Shown here: positions 62,023-64,000 of the stretch, piece after piece
Numbering within the stretch: the first letter of the stretch is position 1
Layout of the letters: every line of letters starts with the position of its first letter
Source: Erwinia pyrifoliae DSM 12163
GTDB lineage: Bacteria > Pseudomonadota > Gammaproteobacteria > Enterobacterales > Enterobacteriaceae
Assembly (NCBI RefSeq): GCF_000026985.1
Contig: NC_017390.1
Span: 2,819,889 to 2,883,888 of the forward strand
Direction of reading: 5' to 3'
Length of the DNA stretch: 64,000 bases
Made by a program: the position numbers and the translations under genes
The notes under the pieces: model-generated
What the model was told of the DNA's origin: nothing
The model's database searches: none
What the model saw: the letters and a program-made list of their open reading frames with translations, nothing else

Positions 62023-62496
62023 TCAGGGGCCAACCGGTAAAGCGGTAGTGTATTTTATCTCTTCCATGGCAAAGCTCGAGGTCACATCAAGTAAGCCGGG
62101 AACGCTGTTTACCAGCGTTTTATAGAAGCCATCATAGCTTTTCATATCGGTTACCTGTACCCGCAACAAATAATCATATTCTCCCGCCATGCGATAAAAA
62201 CCCATCACTTCCGGCATCGCCTGGACCACACTGACAAACTGATGGTACCAGTCACTGCTGTGCTGACGAGTTTTGATTAACACAAAGGCCGTGAGATCCA
62301 GACCGAGCTTTTCACCATTCAACAGCGCTACCCGGCCGCGAATATAGCCCTCATCCTCCAGCCTTTTCAAGCGCTTCCAACACGGCGTTGTTGTCAGGTT
62401 TACGGCATCCGCCAGCACCTGCAGTGACAAGGTACAATCCTGCTGAAGCAGGTTCAAAAGCATACGGTCTTTTTTATCCAGCGCTGTTTGTAGCAA
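62023..62496 (-). CDS. decR: Lrp/AsnC-family regulator DecR (YbaO)
   Basis: A 157-residue Lrp-type regulator: N-terminal helix-turn-helix ([45 protein letters not shown]) and C-terminal RAM domain ([22 protein letters not shown]). E. coli DecR senses cysteine and activates cysteine detoxification (yhaOM). It is divergent from an EamA transporter here, whereas E. coli has cof at this position. A role in controlling the transporter is likely but inferred. Confidence 0.92.
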   Translation of the reverse strand: MLQTALDKKDRMLLNLLQQDCTLSLQVLADAVNLTTTPCWKRLKRLEDEGYIRGRVALLNGEKLGLDLTAFVLIKTRQHSSDWYHQFVSVVQAMPEVMGFYRMAGEYDYLLRVQVTDMKSYDGFYKTLVNSVPGLLDVTSSFAMEEIKYTTALPVGP

Positions 62497-62600
62497 AATT
62501 TTCTCCCTAATATGATAAAAGCAGCAATATTATAGCAACCTTTTCTCCCGGCATTTCGTTAATCTGCTGCTTTCCTCTTTTACATTCAGGGATGACCGGG

Positions 62601-63527
62601 ATGAACAACAAAATTTATCGTAACATTTTGATCATTGGACTATTCACTGCCGTTTCCCTTACCTGGGGAACCACCTGGATGGCGATGAAAATTGCCGTGG
62701 CCAGCGTGCCGCCAATTTTCGCTACCGGGCTGCGCTTTCTTTGTGCCGCGCCGCTGCTGTTATTGTTGGCACGTTATAAAAAAGCCCCTCTGCTATTCCC
62801 CGCTGGTCAACGCGGCTTCCAGCTGTGCGTCACGCTTTTCTATTTTGCAATCCCGTTCACCCTGATGATTTACGGCGAACGCTATACCTCCTCCAGCCTG
62901 GCCGCCATTATTTTTGCCACAATGCCTGCGGCCGTTCTTGCGGCATCACTGTTATTTTTACGAGAAAAAACAACGTTGCAACAGCTGCTTGGCCTTGGCA
63001 TCAGTACCGGCGCACTGGGCACCATACTGTGGCATGAAACGCAGTCCAGCGCAGAAAGTCAGCTGCTGGGAATTCTGGCACTGGTCGCGGCAGTGCTAAT
63101 CCATGCAGTCATGTATGTACAGTGCAAAAAACGCTGTGCGGGTATCTCGGTACTGAGCTACAACGCGCTACCCTGCATGGGTGCCGGGATACTTCTGACG
63201 CTTGTCGGCCTCAGTGAATCACCTGATTACCAGGCTTTTACGCCACAGGCGCTGCTGGCGATAGCTTATCTTGGGGTGATCGCCGGGGTGGGTGGTATTC
63301 TGGCCTACTTTGCGCTGCAGCAAACGGCCAAACCCTTCCAGGCATCGCTGGTATTTCTGGTGTTTCCTCTAATTGCCGTGACGCTGGAAAGCAAATTGAA
63401 CGGCGTTAGCATCAGCCTCCAGTCGCTGATCCTGTTACTGCCATTCCTGCTGGGAATTATGCTGACGCTATATCGTGGAGCTTGCCAACCTGCTATAGCC
63501 AGAGCGGAACGGGCCAGTAATCGTTAA
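62601..63527 (+). CDS. EamA/DMT-family transporter, probable amino-acid exporter
   Basis: A 308-residue membrane protein with ten helices in two EamA repeats: NILIIGLFTAVSLTWGTTWMAMKIA at the N-terminus and ALLAIAYLGVIAGVGGILAYFALQQTAKPFQASLVFLVFPLIAV in the second repeat. ATG 62601 is preferred because AGGG lies 9-12 bp before it; ATG 62592 is also possible. It is divergent from decR across about 100 bp, suggesting control by the Lrp-type regulator and export of an amino acid such as cysteine, which is inference. Confidence 0.88.
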   Translation: MNNKIYRNILIIGLFTAVSLTWGTTWMAMKIAVASVPPIFATGLRFLCAAPLLLLLARYKKAPLLFPAGQRGFQLCVTLFYFAIPFTLMIYGERYTSSSLAAIIFATMPAAVLAASLLFLREKTTLQQLLGLGISTGALGTILWHETQSSAESQLLGILALVAAVLIHAVMYVQCKKRCAGISVLSYNALPCMGAGILLTLVGLSESPDYQAFTPQALLAIAYLGVIAGVGGILAYFALQQTAKPFQASLVFLVFPLIAVTLESKLNGVSISLQSLILLLPFLLGIMLTLYRGACQPAIARAERASNR

Positions 63528-63605
63528 GCAACACTAAGACCGGGGATACCTTTATTTGCCGCCAGGCATTACCATAGCCCCGTGAGATAATCGGGGAAAC
63601 AAAAT

Positions 63606-64000
63606 ATGAAGCGTGCAGTGGTTGTATTTAGCGGTGGGCAGGACTCCACAACCTGTTTGATTCAGGCCTTACAACAGTATGACGAGGTGCACTGCGTCAC
63701 CTTTGACTACGGCCAGCGCCACCGCGCTGAAATAGAAGTTGCCCAACAGCTGTCAACGTCGTTGGGTGTTCGGGCGCACAAAGTGCTCGATGTCACCATG
63801 CTTAACGAACTGGCCGTCAGCAGCCTGACGCGTGATAACATACCAGTTCCGGCTTATAATCCCGCAGCCAGTGGCCTGCCCAGCACCTTTGTCCCTGGCC
63901 GCAACATCGTGTTTTTCACCTTCGCCTCAATTTATGCTTATCAGATTGAAGCAGAAGCGATCGTTACCGGTGCCTGTGAAACTGACTTCTCCGGTTACCC
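63606..64000 (+). CDS. queC: 7-cyano-7-deazaguanine synthase QueC (3' end beyond window)
   Basis: The first 131 codons of Que[23 protein letters not shown] has the PP-loop SGGQDS, followed by [14 protein letters not shown] and [22 protein letters not shown], all conserved in the family. It makes preQ0 for queuosine tRNA modification. The start ATG 63606 follows GGGGAAA. The reading frame is open to the window edge, so only the end is missing. Confidence 0.97.
   Translation, partial: MKRAVVVFSGGQDSTTCLIQALQQYDEVHCVTFDYGQRHRAEIEVAQQLSTSLGVRAHKVLDVTMLNELAVSSLTRDNIPVPAYNPAASGLPSTFVPGRNIVFFTFASIYAYQIEAEAIVTGACETDFSGY

Overview
The window is a chromosomal segment of an enterobacterium, most likely a plant-associated Erwinia of the E. 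amylovora group. Two things point there. Nearly every housekeeping gene has its closest recognisable form in the Enterobacterales, and the gene order is that of the E. coli 10-12 minute region read backwards (argU, folD, ybcJ, cysS, ppiB, lpxH, purEK, ybbP, ybbA, tesA, ybbO, ybbN, qmcA, ybbJ, cueR, copA, ybaP, ybaK, ushA, fsr, ybaL, gsk, hemH, adk, htpG, recR, ybaB, dnaX, apt, ybaN, priC, rsmS, acrR, acrAB, tomB, hha, ffs, atl, ybaY, tesB, amtB, glnK, mdlBA, decR, queC). In addition, the adk-htpG interval carries a PP-loop / NUDIX / PLP enzyme / EamA exporter / LysR cluster that matches the 6-thioguanine (ycf) genes known from E. amylovora. The species cannot be fixed from the sequence alone.

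Left end (1-2.3 kb): remains of an integrated element at argU. An STM2901-family / DUF1493 gene pair is followed by two truncated tyrosine recombinases whose broken ends meet, and by a tRNA-Arg(TCT) whose 5' and 3' halves no longer pair perfectly. From 2.4 to 31.7 kb the region is ordinary core genome: folate, cysteinyl-tRNA, purine, copper, thioesterase, UshA, antiporter and nucleoside kinase genes, with recognisable FNR, PurR and CueR sites. It is interrupted only by a LysR/PACE efflux pair and an unrecognised A/T-rich gene at 27.9-28.4 kb.

The adk-htpG interval (31.8-39.1 kb) is the main accessory region. It holds the putative 6-thioguanine operon with its divergent LysR regulator. Behind it, across a long inverted repeat, lies a three-gene cassette: a small protein whose reading frame is broken by an amber codon at position 13, a ParA-like ATPase with the variant Walker A KGGVGRS, and a second P-loop ATPase. 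The cassette is an uncharacterised candidate system (possibly defence-related) that looks partly decayed here.

From 39.3 kb to the end the core order resumes: htpG with a sigma32 promoter, recR-ybaB-dnaX with a complete tau/gamma frameshift signal, apt, ybaN, priC, two copies of a 107-bp palindromic intergenic repeat, a YeaQ-type membrane protein, rsmS, acrR/acrAB with its operator, a Zur-controlled pair of spare ribosomal proteins, an unknown gene before tomB-hha, 4.5S RNA, atl, ybaY, tesB, the nitrogen-regulated glnK-amtB operon with sigma54 and NtrC sites, mdlAB, decR, an EamA transporter and the start of queC. Two programmed -1 frameshifts (copA and dnaX) are readable directly from the sequence.
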